From Bin87 sp965221295 (GTDB lineage: Bacteria; Chloroflexota; Dehalococcoidia; Lucifugimonadales; UBA3495): a stretch of 64,000 nt of DNA. The DNA is taken from positions 2,294,001 to 2,358,000 of the forward strand of contig OZ244879.1 of the NCBI GenBank assembly GCA_965221295.1. The letters are read 5' to 3'. Shown piece after piece: positions 54,999 to 63,616 of the stretch. The stretch's first letter is position 1. Every line of letters starts with the position of its first letter. The position numbers and the translations under genes are program-made. The notes beneath the pieces were generated by a model, which searched no databases, was not told the DNA's origin, and saw only the letters and a list, made by a program, of their open reading frames with translations.

Positions 54999-56333
54999 TT
55001 ACAACCAGGGCAGCCTCTTTGATACCGCCTTTGCCGACTCCGGCGTGGGTATGCCGCTTTGGTCCATGAGCATGAGCGCAAGTTTGCGAAACTCCTGACG
55101 GTCCCGGCCGGAAACGACAGCCTGCTCGTGCGCCTCGGAAATGGCCACCGGGTAACCCAAGCCCAACTCGCACTGTTTCGCCAGCAATGCGTGGCTCATG
55201 GCCAGCAGTTTCTGGTCGTCGGCAACCCACTTGGGAACCTCCACGCGGCCGATCTCGGCGCCGCTGTGAAGATAGTAGAAGTGGCTCCAGGCTTCGCCGA
55301 GGGTCAAGCCAATCGCGAAGCGTGAGGAGAGTCGTCCCGATTGGTACAGCGGGGAACGGTGGCCAGGTTCCAGGAGAGCCTCGAACAACTCGCGGTCGTC
55401 GAATCCGGCCGCGCCATCGCATTGCGGCAAATCCGAGCGCCGAACGCTGCAACGGCGCGCGCACTCGGCGTCGCTGCTGCCGCAGAGGGAGAGCCTGACG
55501 GCTCCGGCAACTTCGGTTGTTTGAGGCCGGGAGGTGTAGGCGGCCACTACGACCGGCCGCTCGGGCTTCGACGCGGCTCGCAACCTGGCCAGGGCGGGAC
55601 GCAACCGCTCGTTGATCAGATGGTCGACCACATACTTGGGATAATCGCCCCGCTGCACGTCCCAAAGGGCCAGGGTGCCGTCCAGCAGCGCCAATACCGG
55701 AAGTTTGGCGTCCAGGTTCGCCACCGCGTCAGCCAGCCGTTCCACCTCGCGCACGGTGCGCATCGCTCCCAACAGCCGGCCAGCAATCAGGGTTTCCTCA
55801 CGGGATCCTTCCTCCGGCCAGGAATCGTCGTCGGGCCGAGAATCGTCCTCGGGCCGGAACTCTTTATCGGGCCGGAACTCTTTGTCGGGCCGGGACTCTT
55901 GCGCAGGGCGGGACTGCGTTTCGGGACGCAGGTAAAGGTCCGCTTCCCCAACGGCCAGCGCCGGCTCGCTGAAAAGCTGGCAGGATGGATGGTCGCCGTA
56001 GGTGAGGACGCAGCCGCCCAGATTAATCAGGTGGCAGCGCAGAGGGAGATGCCGGTCAACATCGATGTGAGACCCGTCCACCGACAGCGCTATCCAGTCG
56101 GTGGGCGCGGCCAGCGACGCCAGGTTGCCGAGCAATCCCTCGGCTCCAACGCGCGCGAAGATGAACGGACGTCGACCAACTGCGGCGGCGCGATCCGCGG
56201 CCTCAACCGGATTGACCGCCGACGCGCGATCCAATGTGTCGAGGAACCGCTGGCGACGATTGCGCCTGGCAATGGTCGCGCCGGGCATGGCCGCCATCAG
56301 CTGGCTCGCTGTTTGGCTAAGGTCTAACGCCAT
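54999..56333 (-). CDS. NurA-like nuclease with charged repeat insert
   Basis: A 444-residue protein with the NurA pattern: Asp86 in ALSVDGSHIDVDRHL, Asp218 in LALLDGTLALW, and later YTSRPQTTEVAG and GEAWSHFYYLHSG. NurA is an RNase H-fold 5'-3' nuclease that works with the HerA ATPase in DNA end resection. Residues about 137-180 form an insert of near-repeats of the type RPDKEF/RPEDDS, encoded by 15-18 bp tandem units (about 55800-55930). No herA lies in the window. CinA follows on the same strand. Confidence 0.72.
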   Translation of the reverse strand: MALDLSQTASQLMAAMPGATIARRNRRQRFLDTLDRASAVNPVEAADRAAAVGRRPFIFARVGAEGLLGNLASLAAPTDWIALSVDGSHIDVDRHLPLRCHLINLGGCVLTYGDHPSCQLFSEPALAVGEADLYLRPETQSRPAQESRPDKEFRPDKEFRPEDDSRPDDDSWPEEGSREETLIAGRLLGAMRTVREVERLADAVANLDAKLPVLALLDGTLALWDVQRGDYPKYVVDHLINERLRPALARLRAASKPERPVVVAAYTSRPQTTEVAGAVRLSLCGSSDAECARRCSVRRSDLPQCDGAAGFDDRELFEALLEPGHRSPLYQSGRLSSRFAIGLTLGEAWSHFYYLHSGAEIGRVEVPKWVADDQKLLAMSHALLAKQCELGLGYPVAISEAHEQAVVSGRDRQEFRKLALMLMDQSGIPTPESAKAVSKRLPWL

Positions 56334-56486
56334 GGGAGTTTCAGATCAGTCAAGCGGGGATTGAGTCGATGCAGGAAGCAAATTCGGTCGGTTCTAAGAG
56401 CGCAAATTCAGGAAAAACCATATCGGGCCAGCGAGATCTCGCCCGCCCGGCGGCGCAGTTGTGCCCCGGCCGCTGTCCAGCATTTT

Positions 56487-58352
56487 CTATCGCAAGACGC
56501 GTTCGTCCCCCACCCGTCGGGTGACGCGCTGCTGATCAAGATATTCCAGCAGCGGCAGCACGTACTTGCGACTGGTGCCGAAGATTGACCTGGCGTCGGC
56601 CACGGTTACGCTGCCGTTCTGTTCCAGGTAAGCGACGATGCGGCCCACCATATCGTCATAGGCGTCGGCGGCAAACACCACGGTTTCGTTGACCCTGACC
56701 ACGTCGCCTCGCTCTTGCAGGTATGCCAACAGTTCGGGATCCACCGGTCGGTCGGTGGGTGGCGACCAGGGTTCGGCGGTGAGTTCAGCGAGGTACGCGG
56801 CGACGTCAGCGCGCTGCTTTTCGTCCAATTCAACACGGTGGTCGGGAGCGCGCATCACGCCATCGTCATCCACCGCTACGCCCTCTTCGGCCAGACGGGA
56901 GGCCGCCCGAAGGTAGACGGCCTGCGAAACACCCAGTCGGCTGCGCAATTCTTGGGGCGGCGCGCCGCGACGTAGCGGGTACTGGTTATGGTAAGCCTGC
57001 AACGCGATTTGGGCCTGATTGCGAAGGATGTCCCACCCGCGCCGGGAATACACCACCGCGTCGTTTTGAACTCCCAATTCGCCCAGGGCCACCACTTCGT
57101 TAGAATCGATCAGGGCCGCCAGTCGTTCCAGCGCTTCCGCTTCGGCCAAGTTGGATCTTTGCGAAAGCGTCCGTAGATCGCACGGCCCCATTTGATCGGC
57201 TACGGTGAATATCACGTCCTCACTGGCGCCGGCGTCCAGCATGGTGAGCCGTTCCAGAACCTCGGGAGCGAACCGGCGATGCCGTCGGCTTGGATTTGGG
57301 TCGGCGATTTGCCCGCCACCGAGCGTATCCTCCGAAGATCGCAGGACGAAGAAGTCGCCCTTGACCATGGGGATCGGTTCGTCCAGGAGCACCTGCACCC
57401 AACCTTCGGCGCCGGGCCGCAGCCGGTCGGCGTCCAGCAACCGGACCCGGCCGGTGGTTTCGCTGGTGAAAAGATGAAAGGTTACGCCTTCGTTGTGTTT
57501 TAGCGCGTGGGGAGCGCCCTTGACCATCCGCAAGTTGGCGTCGAAACGACGGGTCGGGCGCAGCCATCCCGGGTTGGTCAAGACCTCGCCGCGCAGTACT
57601 TCATCACGGGATATTCCCGACAGGTTCAGCGCCAGCCTGACGCCCGGAGCGGCGGAATCCAGTCGCGACTTGTGGCTCTGCAGTCCGCGAATGCGGGCGC
57701 GCGTCCCCGACGGAGCCAGTTCGATTTGTTGGCCCACGGCCACCGAACCGTCGATCAGAGTGCCGGTGACCACGGTGCCGAACCCGCTCACGGTGAAGCA
57801 ACGGTCAACGGGCAATCGCGGCCGGCCCAGATCCCGCCGCGCTTCGGTATCGTTGAGAATTTCGTCGATTTGAGCCTTGAGGTCCGCCAAGCCCTCGCCG
57901 GTGTAGGCCGAGACCGCCGCCATGGGACAGCCGGCGAAGGCGGTGTCTTCCAAGACATCCTCAACTTCGGCCTTGACCAGTTCAACCAGTTCTGCGTCGA
58001 CTAAATCCGTCTTGGTGATCACCACCAGGCCTCTGCGGATGCGCAGCAGGTCCAGAATCGCCAGGTGTTCCCGGGTTTGCGGCATTACGCTCTCGTCCGC
58101 CGCCACGATCAGCAAGGCCAGATCAATGGCGCCGACCCCGGCCAGCATGTTTTTGATGAAGCGTTCGTGGCCGGGGACATCAACGATGCTGACCTCTCTG
58201 CCGCTGGGCAGGGTCATCCAAGCGAACCCCAGGTCCACGGTCATCTCCCGTTCTTTTTCTTCAGGGAGCCGGTCGGGGTCGATGTCGGTCAGAGCTTTGA
58301 CCAAGGTCGATTTGCCGTGGTCAACGTGGCCAGCGGTTCCGATGACGTACAT
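56487..58352 (-). CDS. selB: Selenocysteine-specific elongation factor
   Basis: Delivers Sec-tRNA to UGA codons next to a SECIS hairpin. 621 residues. The GTPase domain has GTAGHVDHGKSTLVK, DVPGHERFIKNM and VITKTDLVD. A long C-terminal region of winged helices ends SRKYVLPLLEYLDQQRVTRR, as in other SelB proteins. The ATG at 58352 has no Shine-Dalgarno; instead three 12-bp repeats lie directly upstream. No selA, selD or selC was found in the window, and I saw no gene with an obvious in-frame Sec codon. Confidence 0.93.
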   Translation of the reverse strand: MYVIGTAGHVDHGKSTLVKALTDIDPDRLPEEKEREMTVDLGFAWMTLPSGREVSIVDVPGHERFIKNMLAGVGAIDLALLIVAADESVMPQTREHLAILDLLRIRRGLVVITKTDLVDAELVELVKAEVEDVLEDTAFAGCPMAAVSAYTGEGLADLKAQIDEILNDTEARRDLGRPRLPVDRCFTVSGFGTVVTGTLIDGSVAVGQQIELAPSGTRARIRGLQSHKSRLDSAAPGVRLALNLSGISRDEVLRGEVLTNPGWLRPTRRFDANLRMVKGAPHALKHNEGVTFHLFTSETTGRVRLLDADRLRPGAEGWVQVLLDEPIPMVKGDFFVLRSSEDTLGGGQIADPNPSRRHRRFAPEVLERLTMLDAGASEDVIFTVADQMGPCDLRTLSQRSNLAEAEALERLAALIDSNEVVALGELGVQNDAVVYSRRGWDILRNQAQIALQAYHNQYPLRRGAPPQELRSRLGVSQAVYLRAASRLAEEGVAVDDDGVMRAPDHRVELDEKQRADVAAYLAELTAEPWSPPTDRPVDPELLAYLQERGDVVRVNETVVFAADAYDDMVGRIVAYLEQNGSVTVADARSIFGTSRKYVLPLLEYLDQQRVTRRVGDERVLR

Positions 58353-58353
58353 T

Positions 58354-58389
58354 GCGATTCACGGTGCGATTCACGGTGCGATTCATGCT
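58354..58389 (-). repeat. Triple 12-bp repeat in the selB leader
   Basis: Three tandem units of GCGATTCACGGT (plus strand; last unit with 2 changes). On the minus strand they end one base before the selB ATG. They also carry an out-of-frame ATG (58386-58384) opening a 21-codon frame that overlaps the selB start. Confidence 0.8.
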
Positions 58390-58515
58390 CGGTTGAAGGT
58401 TATGGTGTCGGCTCCGCAACGATACCACACCGGAGCGCCAGCTACCATGCCACCGATGTGCATGGCAGGTACGCCAATGCGCGATCCGGGCCGCCCCGGT
58501 GGGATCAGCAGAGTT

Positions 58516-59183
58516 TCAGACCGATGCGGCCGAGGCCGGCAGGATCTGAAAGTGAGCCTCGGTGGGCACACAGTCCACGCCATTGATGGGAACCATATCC
58601 TGCGGACAGGCTGAGAAAACCACGACGCAATCCATCTCGGCCCGCAGCGTCAGATAATCCCCGGGTCGGCACACCGGCGGGTGGAAACCGATGGAGCCGT
58701 CGGGCGCGACCGGGATGTTCATAAACAGATTCCATGGGCAGGGAGTCTCCGGCGGCGCGATGCCCAATTCTGACAAGGCGGCCGCCAGATTATCAGTGCA
58801 GTTGTCGTGGTATCCCTGACAGCCCAGCAGTTCGTAGCGATACCGGTCGCAGGCAGCCAGCAGGGTGTCGTGTACCCCGCCGGAAGTGTCCTCAAGCAGC
58901 GTGAGGATGGATCGGCGGCGGTTGGTGACCATGGCCTGGCCAACCGCGGGCGTGAGGCGGGCCAACGTGGCGCGGGAATGCTCCATGGACATGAACTCCG
59001 TGGGGTCGCGCTGGGAGAATGCCCAGGTTCCACCACCTGCTGCCCGTGGGTATTGATCACCCGCACGGATTGACCGGCCTCGACGACGGCGGCCCGGCCG
59101 CGTCGGGCGGGAATAGCGATCGTTGCTGAGGCGCCCAATTGAAACTCCGTAGTCCAACTCTGTTTGGGAGCGAGCCGCGGCAA
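58516..59183 (-). pseudogene. DUF1989 (urea carboxylase-associated-like) gene with frameshift
   Basis: The C-terminal part (58516 to about 59028) encodes TWAFSQRDPTEFMSMEHSRA, CTDNLAAALSELGI, PCPWNLFMNIPV and DYLTLRAEMDCVVVFSACPQ, all typical of DUF1989. The N-terminal part, IAIPARRGRAAVVEAGQSVR followed by VINTHGQQVV, lies in another frame. The frames would join if one base were restored at about 59028/59029 (GTGGTGGA-ACC). The start would be a TTG near 59183 without a ribosome site. It is either a decaying gene or a sequencing error. Relatives are linked to urea or ethanolamine-type metabolism; the role is unproven. Confidence 0.75.
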
Positions 59184-59617
59184 TAGCGGCTAACCCACTT
59201 GCGCATCATATCGGCGGCGCCGTTGCACGGCAAATCATCCGCTTTGATTTGCCGAGGCGCTCGATATATTGAAATTCGTAGAGCCGTCCACGCGGGCAAC
59301 TGGGCGTCGTCCATCGCTCCAATCCGATGCGATCTTGCCCATCCCGACAGCGGCGGTGTCGCCTCAATTCTCCCGTCAACCACAGTAGAACCATTGGCTG
59401 CCACTGGAATTTGGGCCGCGCAACTGGCGACCAATACAGTCTCGATGTGCGCAGGTTCTATGCTCCCTGGCGCGTGAAGACCTAGTGGGCCGTTTCACGG
59501 GGCGCGCTTGACGTGGGCGCCGCACGATAGTAGCGTAAGTAGCGCATCTATGCTGCAATCTGGCGGTTGCGAGAGCCGCCCTAGCATCTCTTCGATTGCT
59601 CATGACATCATTTGCTT
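59184..59617. other. Intergenic stretch, no gene seen
   Basis: About 430 bases between the divergent DUF1989 and der genes. A TTGACG at 59508 has no good -10. No RNA recognised. Confidence 0.5.
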
Positions 59618-61189
59618 ATGACAACCTTTGACAACGCAGGGACGGCCGAAACGGACCAAGAATTGGCGCCCGCCGCAGAAAATCGAGCCGTAACCAATGA
59701 CGCGACGCCGATGGTAGCCATCATCGGCCGCCCTAACGTGGGGAAGTCGTCGCTGTTCAACCGCATCCTGTCGCGGCGGCACGCCATCGTGTCTGAAGTC
59801 GCTGGAACGACCCGCGACCGGCTGATCGCCAAGGCTTCGTGGAAAGGCCGCCCGTTCCTTCTGGTGGACACGGGCGGGCTGGAGGATGACCCCGAAGGCA
59901 GCATACCTCAGCGGGTGCAGCAGCAGGCCGATATGGCGATGAGCGCCGCCGACCTCATCGTGTTCCTGACCGATGGCATCCAGGGTCTCACCGCTACCGA
60001 CGAGGCCGTGGCCCAACGCCTCCGACGCACCGACAAGCCGATCATCCTGGCAGTCAACAAGGTTGACAATGACAACCGGGAACTGACGGCCAACGAGTTT
60101 TACGCGTTGGGCATGACCGAAACCGCATTCATCTCCGCGTACCACAACTACGGCATCTACGACCTTTTGGAGAAAGTCGTTGAACTGCTGCCCCCGCCGG
60201 AGTTGGCGGAACTCTGGGATTTCGATACCTCGGAGGATGGCGAAGTCGTGGACGCGTGGCCGGAAGACGAGGAACCGGAGGGCGGCGACGAAGCTGAAAC
60301 CGCGGTTGCGGCGCCTACCGAATTGCGTCTCGCCATCGTGGGGCGCACCAACGTGGGCAAATCGCTGCTCACCAACACGATTATCGGCGAAGACCGCAGC
60401 ATCGTCAGCCCGGTGGCCGGAACCACGCGAGACGCCCTGGACACCGAGGTGTCCTACCACGACCACACCATCACTTTGGTTGACACGGCGGGAATTCGCA
60501 GGCCGGGCCAGGTGGAACGCGGCATCGAAAGGTACAGCGTACTGCGGGCGGTGAACGCCGTGCGGCGAAGCGACATCACGCTGCTGATAACCGACGCCAC
60601 GGAATTGGCCACGGTCCAAGACGCCCACATCGCGGGCCTGGCCTGGGACACGAACCGGGGTCTCATTGTGGTGGTGAACAAATGGGACCTGGTGAACCCC
60701 AACCGATTCCGGATGGAGCGCAGCCTGCACCGGGTGCAGGAACGGCTGCACTTCATGCCCTACGTGCCGGTGTGCTTCACCTCGGCGCTGACCGGATTTG
60801 GCATCGAAGATTTGCTGGACACGGCCATATCCCTGTGGCAGGAACGGCAGAAGCGGGTTCCATTCCGTGAGTTGCAGTACCTGCTGGCCGACGCGGTGTC
60901 CACACACACGCCGCCGTCGCAGCGGGGCAACATACGCAACCGCCTGCGCATTAGACGGGCGCGGCAGGTGGGAGTCAATCCCCCGACCTTTGCCTTCAGC
61001 GTGAATGATCCTAAGCTCGTACATTTTTCGTATCGCAGATACCTGGAAAACCAGATTCGCAACCGATTTGGATTCGACCGCACCCACTTGCGGCTGATTT
61101 TCAGGCCAGACCGCGACGACCGCAAGACGTCTTCGGGCATCCGCTCGTCGAGAGCCAACCCGGGGCGGCGGACCAAAACCGCCCGATGA
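59618..61189 (+). CDS. der: GTPase Der (EngA)
   Basis: Essential GTPase for 50S ribosome assembly. 523 residues with two G domains: IIGRPNVGKSSLFNRILS and AIVGRTNVGKSLLTNTII, each with matching TTRDR/TTRDA switch, DTGG/DTAG and NKVD/NKWD motifs. A KH-like domain ends the protein. The linker between the G domains is long and acidic (about 210-240, DEEPEGGDEAE). The P-to-T change in the second P-loop (GRTNVGKS) is unusual but leaves the Lys and Ser. The ATG at 59618 has no clear ribosome site. Confidence 0.95.
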   Translation: MTTFDNAGTAETDQELAPAAENRAVTNDATPMVAIIGRPNVGKSSLFNRILSRRHAIVSEVAGTTRDRLIAKASWKGRPFLLVDTGGLEDDPEGSIPQRVQQQADMAMSAADLIVFLTDGIQGLTATDEAVAQRLRRTDKPIILAVNKVDNDNRELTANEFYALGMTETAFISAYHNYGIYDLLEKVVELLPPPELAELWDFDTSEDGEVVDAWPEDEEPEGGDEAETAVAAPTELRLAIVGRTNVGKSLLTNTIIGEDRSIVSPVAGTTRDALDTEVSYHDHTITLVDTAGIRRPGQVERGIERYSVLRAVNAVRRSDITLLITDATELATVQDAHIAGLAWDTNRGLIVVVNKWDLVNPNRFRMERSLHRVQERLHFMPYVPVCFTSALTGFGIEDLLDTAISLWQERQKRVPFRELQYLLADAVSTHTPPSQRGNIRNRLRIRRARQVGVNPPTFAFSVNDPKLVHFSYRRYLENQIRNRFGFDRTHLRLIFRPDRDDRKTSSGIRSSRANPGRRTKTAR

Positions 61190-61914
61190 CCGCCATCGAC
61201 CGCGCCACCACCGCAACTTGGGCGATGCTGGCGATGGCGCCCATTCTTTGCGGCGCCGGCGTCCTGTTGGTGGCATTCGGCGACCAGATTCCACCAGCCG
61301 CAAGATTCGGCGCCGTTGTCGTGGTGGCGTATCTGGCGGGAGGCTTGTCGTGGGGTTACATCCTGGTGAACCTGGTCATGGGCGAAGACGTTAGGGACTT
61401 CGGTAGCGGCCGCACGGGCATGTCGAATATCCTCCGCACAGCCGGCGGCAAGGCGGCGGCGCTGGTCTTCGTGATGGACGCGGGCAAAGCCATCCTGGTG
61501 GTTCTGTTGGCCCGCAGCGTGGTTGGCACGGTGGAATCCGAGGTGGCCGCGGCGTTGGTGGCGCTATGTGGGCACAACTGGCCGGTGTACCTAAGGTTTC
61601 GAGGGGGGCGCGGCATCCTGCCAGGCTTCGGAGGGCTGTGGTTGATGGCGCCGTGGGTGGCCCTGGCCGGCAGCGTGGTGTTCCTGGTTACGACGCTATC
61701 CACGCGGATCCTCTCGCTTGGCAGCATAATCGGCACCATTACTATTGCCGTAATTAGCTTGGCGTTGACCGTTTTGATGGGACACGATCAGTTCTATACG
61801 ATGTATGTCTTCGCGGGCGGCGCCCTCATCATCTGGCAGCACCGGGACAATATCCGGCGCATCGCCAACGGGACGGAACGAAAACTAGGGCTGCCGGGTT
61901 TGCGGAATCGTTAG
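61186..61914 (+). CDS. plsY: PlsY-like glycerol-3-phosphate acyltransferase
   Basis: Membrane acyltransferase that uses acyl phosphate to make lysophosphatidic acid. 242 residues, about six membrane helices. The first motif appears as DFGSGRTGMSNILR (usually GSGNxGATN) and the second as GHNWPVYLRFRGGRG (usually GHxxPVFLxFKGGKG). The Asn of the first motif is shifted, so activity may differ. It overlaps der in ATGA and is therefore co-translated with it. Confidence 0.85.
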   Translation: MTAIDRATTATWAMLAMAPILCGAGVLLVAFGDQIPPAARFGAVVVVAYLAGGLSWGYILVNLVMGEDVRDFGSGRTGMSNILRTAGGKAAALVFVMDAGKAILVVLLARSVVGTVESEVAAALVALCGHNWPVYLRFRGGRGILPGFGGLWLMAPWVALAGSVVFLVTTLSTRILSLGSIIGTITIAVISLALTVLMGHDQFYTMYVFAGGALIIWQHRDNIRRIANGTERKLGLPGLRNR

Positions 61915-61977
61915 GGCCCTGGGCTCCGACAGTGGCAGCTCAGGCGCTGGGCGCTCTCCATTGCAGAGGAGGGAGGG

Positions 61978-62339
61978 CCCGCTCAATGCCGTCGTTGGTT
62001 GCGAGCGCCGGGATTGCCGCGCTTCGCTCGCAATGACAGGGGAGAGATCGGCGTGGCCGGCAAGGGCGGGCCCGCTCAATGCTGTCGTTGGTTGCGAGCG
62101 CCGGGATTGCCGCGCTTCGCTCGCAATGACAGGGGAGAGATCGGCGTGGCCGGCAAGGGCGGGCCCGCTCAATGCTGTCGTTGGTTGCGGTCGACGGGAT
62201 TGCCGCGCTTCGCTCGCAATGACAGGGGAGAGATCGGCGTTGCCGGCAAGGGCGGACCCGCTCAATGCCGTCGTTGGTTGCGAGCGACGAGATTGCCGCG
62301 CTTCGCTCGCAATGACAGTAATAGGGGACGCTCGCAATG
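61978..62339. repeat. 93-bp tandem repeat array, about four copies
   Basis: The motif GCTCAATG recurs at 61981, 62074, 62167 and 62260, an exact 93-bp spacing. Copies differ at only a few positions; the last is incomplete. Each unit includes ATTGCCGCGCTTCGCTCGCA and an inverted pair TTGCGAGCG/CGCTCGCAA in most units. It lies just after plsY. Being 31 codons long, it produces long open frames on both strands with no protein family resemblance. Confidence 0.92.
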
Positions 62340-62364
62340 ACAGAAGCCGCGCTTCGCTCGCAAT

Positions 62365-62464
62365 GACAGTAGCAGGGGACGCTCGCAGTGACAGTAGCAG
62401 GGGACGCTCGCAGTGACAGTAGCAGGGGACGCTCTCAGTGACAGTAGGGGGGCGCTCGCTATGA
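62365..62464. repeat. 25-bp tandem repeat array
   Basis: Units beginning GACAGTAGCAGGGGACGCTC recur at 62365, 62390, 62415 and 62440, period 25. They share the CGCTCGCAATGACAG core with the 93-bp units and look like truncated derivatives. Together with the 93-bp array they fill most of the gap between plsY and the MoxR gene. Confidence 0.85.
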
Positions 62465-62587
62465 CAGTCAGCGGATCCCAATGGCGGGTGGCGGGATGGT
62501 TGGCGCCGGCTGACCGCGTTGCTGGTTCAAATGTGGGCATCCTATGCTAAACTGCAAACTACCACGTGATTTGGCAGGTAAAGAGCA

Positions 62588-63574
62588 GTGCAGCAAGCTG
62601 TCGGCGCAACGGCCAACGGAATTTCCCCCGCCATCATCGATGCGTCCGCGGTGGGCCGACGCATCGCGGACAACGTGTCCAACGTCATCATCGGCAAGCA
62701 AGATGTGATCGAGCAAGCCCTGGCCGCCTTGATCGCCGACGGCCACATCCTGGTGGAAGACGTTCCTGGGGTGGGCAAGACCATGTTGGCCCGTTCACTG
62801 GCGGTTTCGATTGGGGGCACGTTTTCCCGAATCCAGTTCACCCCTGACCTACTGCCCAGCGACGTTACGGGCGTTTCGGTTTACAACCAGGGAACCGGCG
62901 AGTTCAATTTCAGGTCTGGCCCCATCTCTGCCCAGCTGGTGCTGGCGGACGAGATCAACCGCGCGACGCCCAAGACGCAATCGGCGCTGTTGGAGGCAAT
63001 GGAAGAGCGACAGGTTACGGTTGACGGCGTTACCCATCCGTTGCCGGCGCCGTTCCTGGTGATCGCAACCCAGAACTCCATCGAATACGAGGGAACGTTC
63101 CCACTACCGGAGGCGCAGCTGGACCGGTTCCTAATGCGAGTGAATGTGGGATACCCGCAATTTGATGAGGAAATGACGATCATCGCGCAGCAGGAATTCA
63201 GCCACCCGATCCAGGAACTGCAGCCGGTGGCCACTCCCGAGGACGTGATTCAGCTACAACAAGCCGCCCAGGGCGTGTACGTTGACAGCCTGGTGCGCGA
63301 GTACTTGGTGTCCCTGTCTGAGGCTACCAGGTCTCATCAGGACGCGGCCTTGGGAGCCTCGCCCCGGGCCTCGTTGGGACTGTTCCGCACGGGAAGGGCG
63401 TTGGCGCTGATCCGAGGGCGCGATTACGTGCTGCCCGACGACATCAAGGAGTTGGCCGTCTCTGTGCTGTCCCACCGCATCGTCCTCACCCCGGCCGCTC
63501 GGATGCGTGGGATCCGACCCGAACGCCTGGTGTCCGAAGTCCTCAACTCCGTGGCGGTGCCCGGAGCGGGATAG
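62588..63574 (+). CDS. MoxR family AAA+ ATPase
   Basis: A 328-residue MoxR chaperone-type ATPase. HILVEDVPGVGKTMLARSLA is Walker A, LVLADEINRATPKTQSALLE is Walker B, and EGTFPLPEAQLDRFLMRV is the sensor and Arg-finger region. It begins with a GTG at 62588. MoxR proteins with adjacent DUF58 proteins are thought to help assemble metal- or VWA-containing complexes. A DUF58 gene follows 42 bases downstream, supporting this. Confidence 0.92.
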   Translation: MQQAVGATANGISPAIIDASAVGRRIADNVSNVIIGKQDVIEQALAALIADGHILVEDVPGVGKTMLARSLAVSIGGTFSRIQFTPDLLPSDVTGVSVYNQGTGEFNFRSGPISAQLVLADEINRATPKTQSALLEAMEERQVTVDGVTHPLPAPFLVIATQNSIEYEGTFPLPEAQLDRFLMRVNVGYPQFDEEMTIIAQQEFSHPIQELQPVATPEDVIQLQQAAQGVYVDSLVREYLVSLSEATRSHQDAALGASPRASLGLFRTGRALALIRGRDYVLPDDIKELAVSVLSHRIVLTPAARMRGIRPERLVSEVLNSVAVPGAG

Positions 63575-63616
63575 CCGTCGGCCAGCCGTCGCCGTTTGAT
63601 TTGGGTAGGGAGCAAG

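Noticed and set aside
54412..55665. 417-codon minus-strand frame over CinA and part of NurA
   Set aside because: It is an alternative frame of two genes whose own frames carry conserved motifs.
58390..58515. tRNA-Sec gene near selB
   Set aside because: Searched by eye on both strands for a long-armed cloverleaf with a TCA anticodon; none found.
61978..62464. CRISPR array
   Set aside because: Direct repeats are contiguous at 93 and 25 bp with no unique spacers, and no cas gene is present.
61885..62481. Open frame with VIASEARQS-type repeats on the minus strand, and its plus-strand counterpart
   Set aside because: The 93-bp repeat period is divisible by three, so frames stay open by chance. 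The sequence is a well-known kind of false protein from intergenic repeats.
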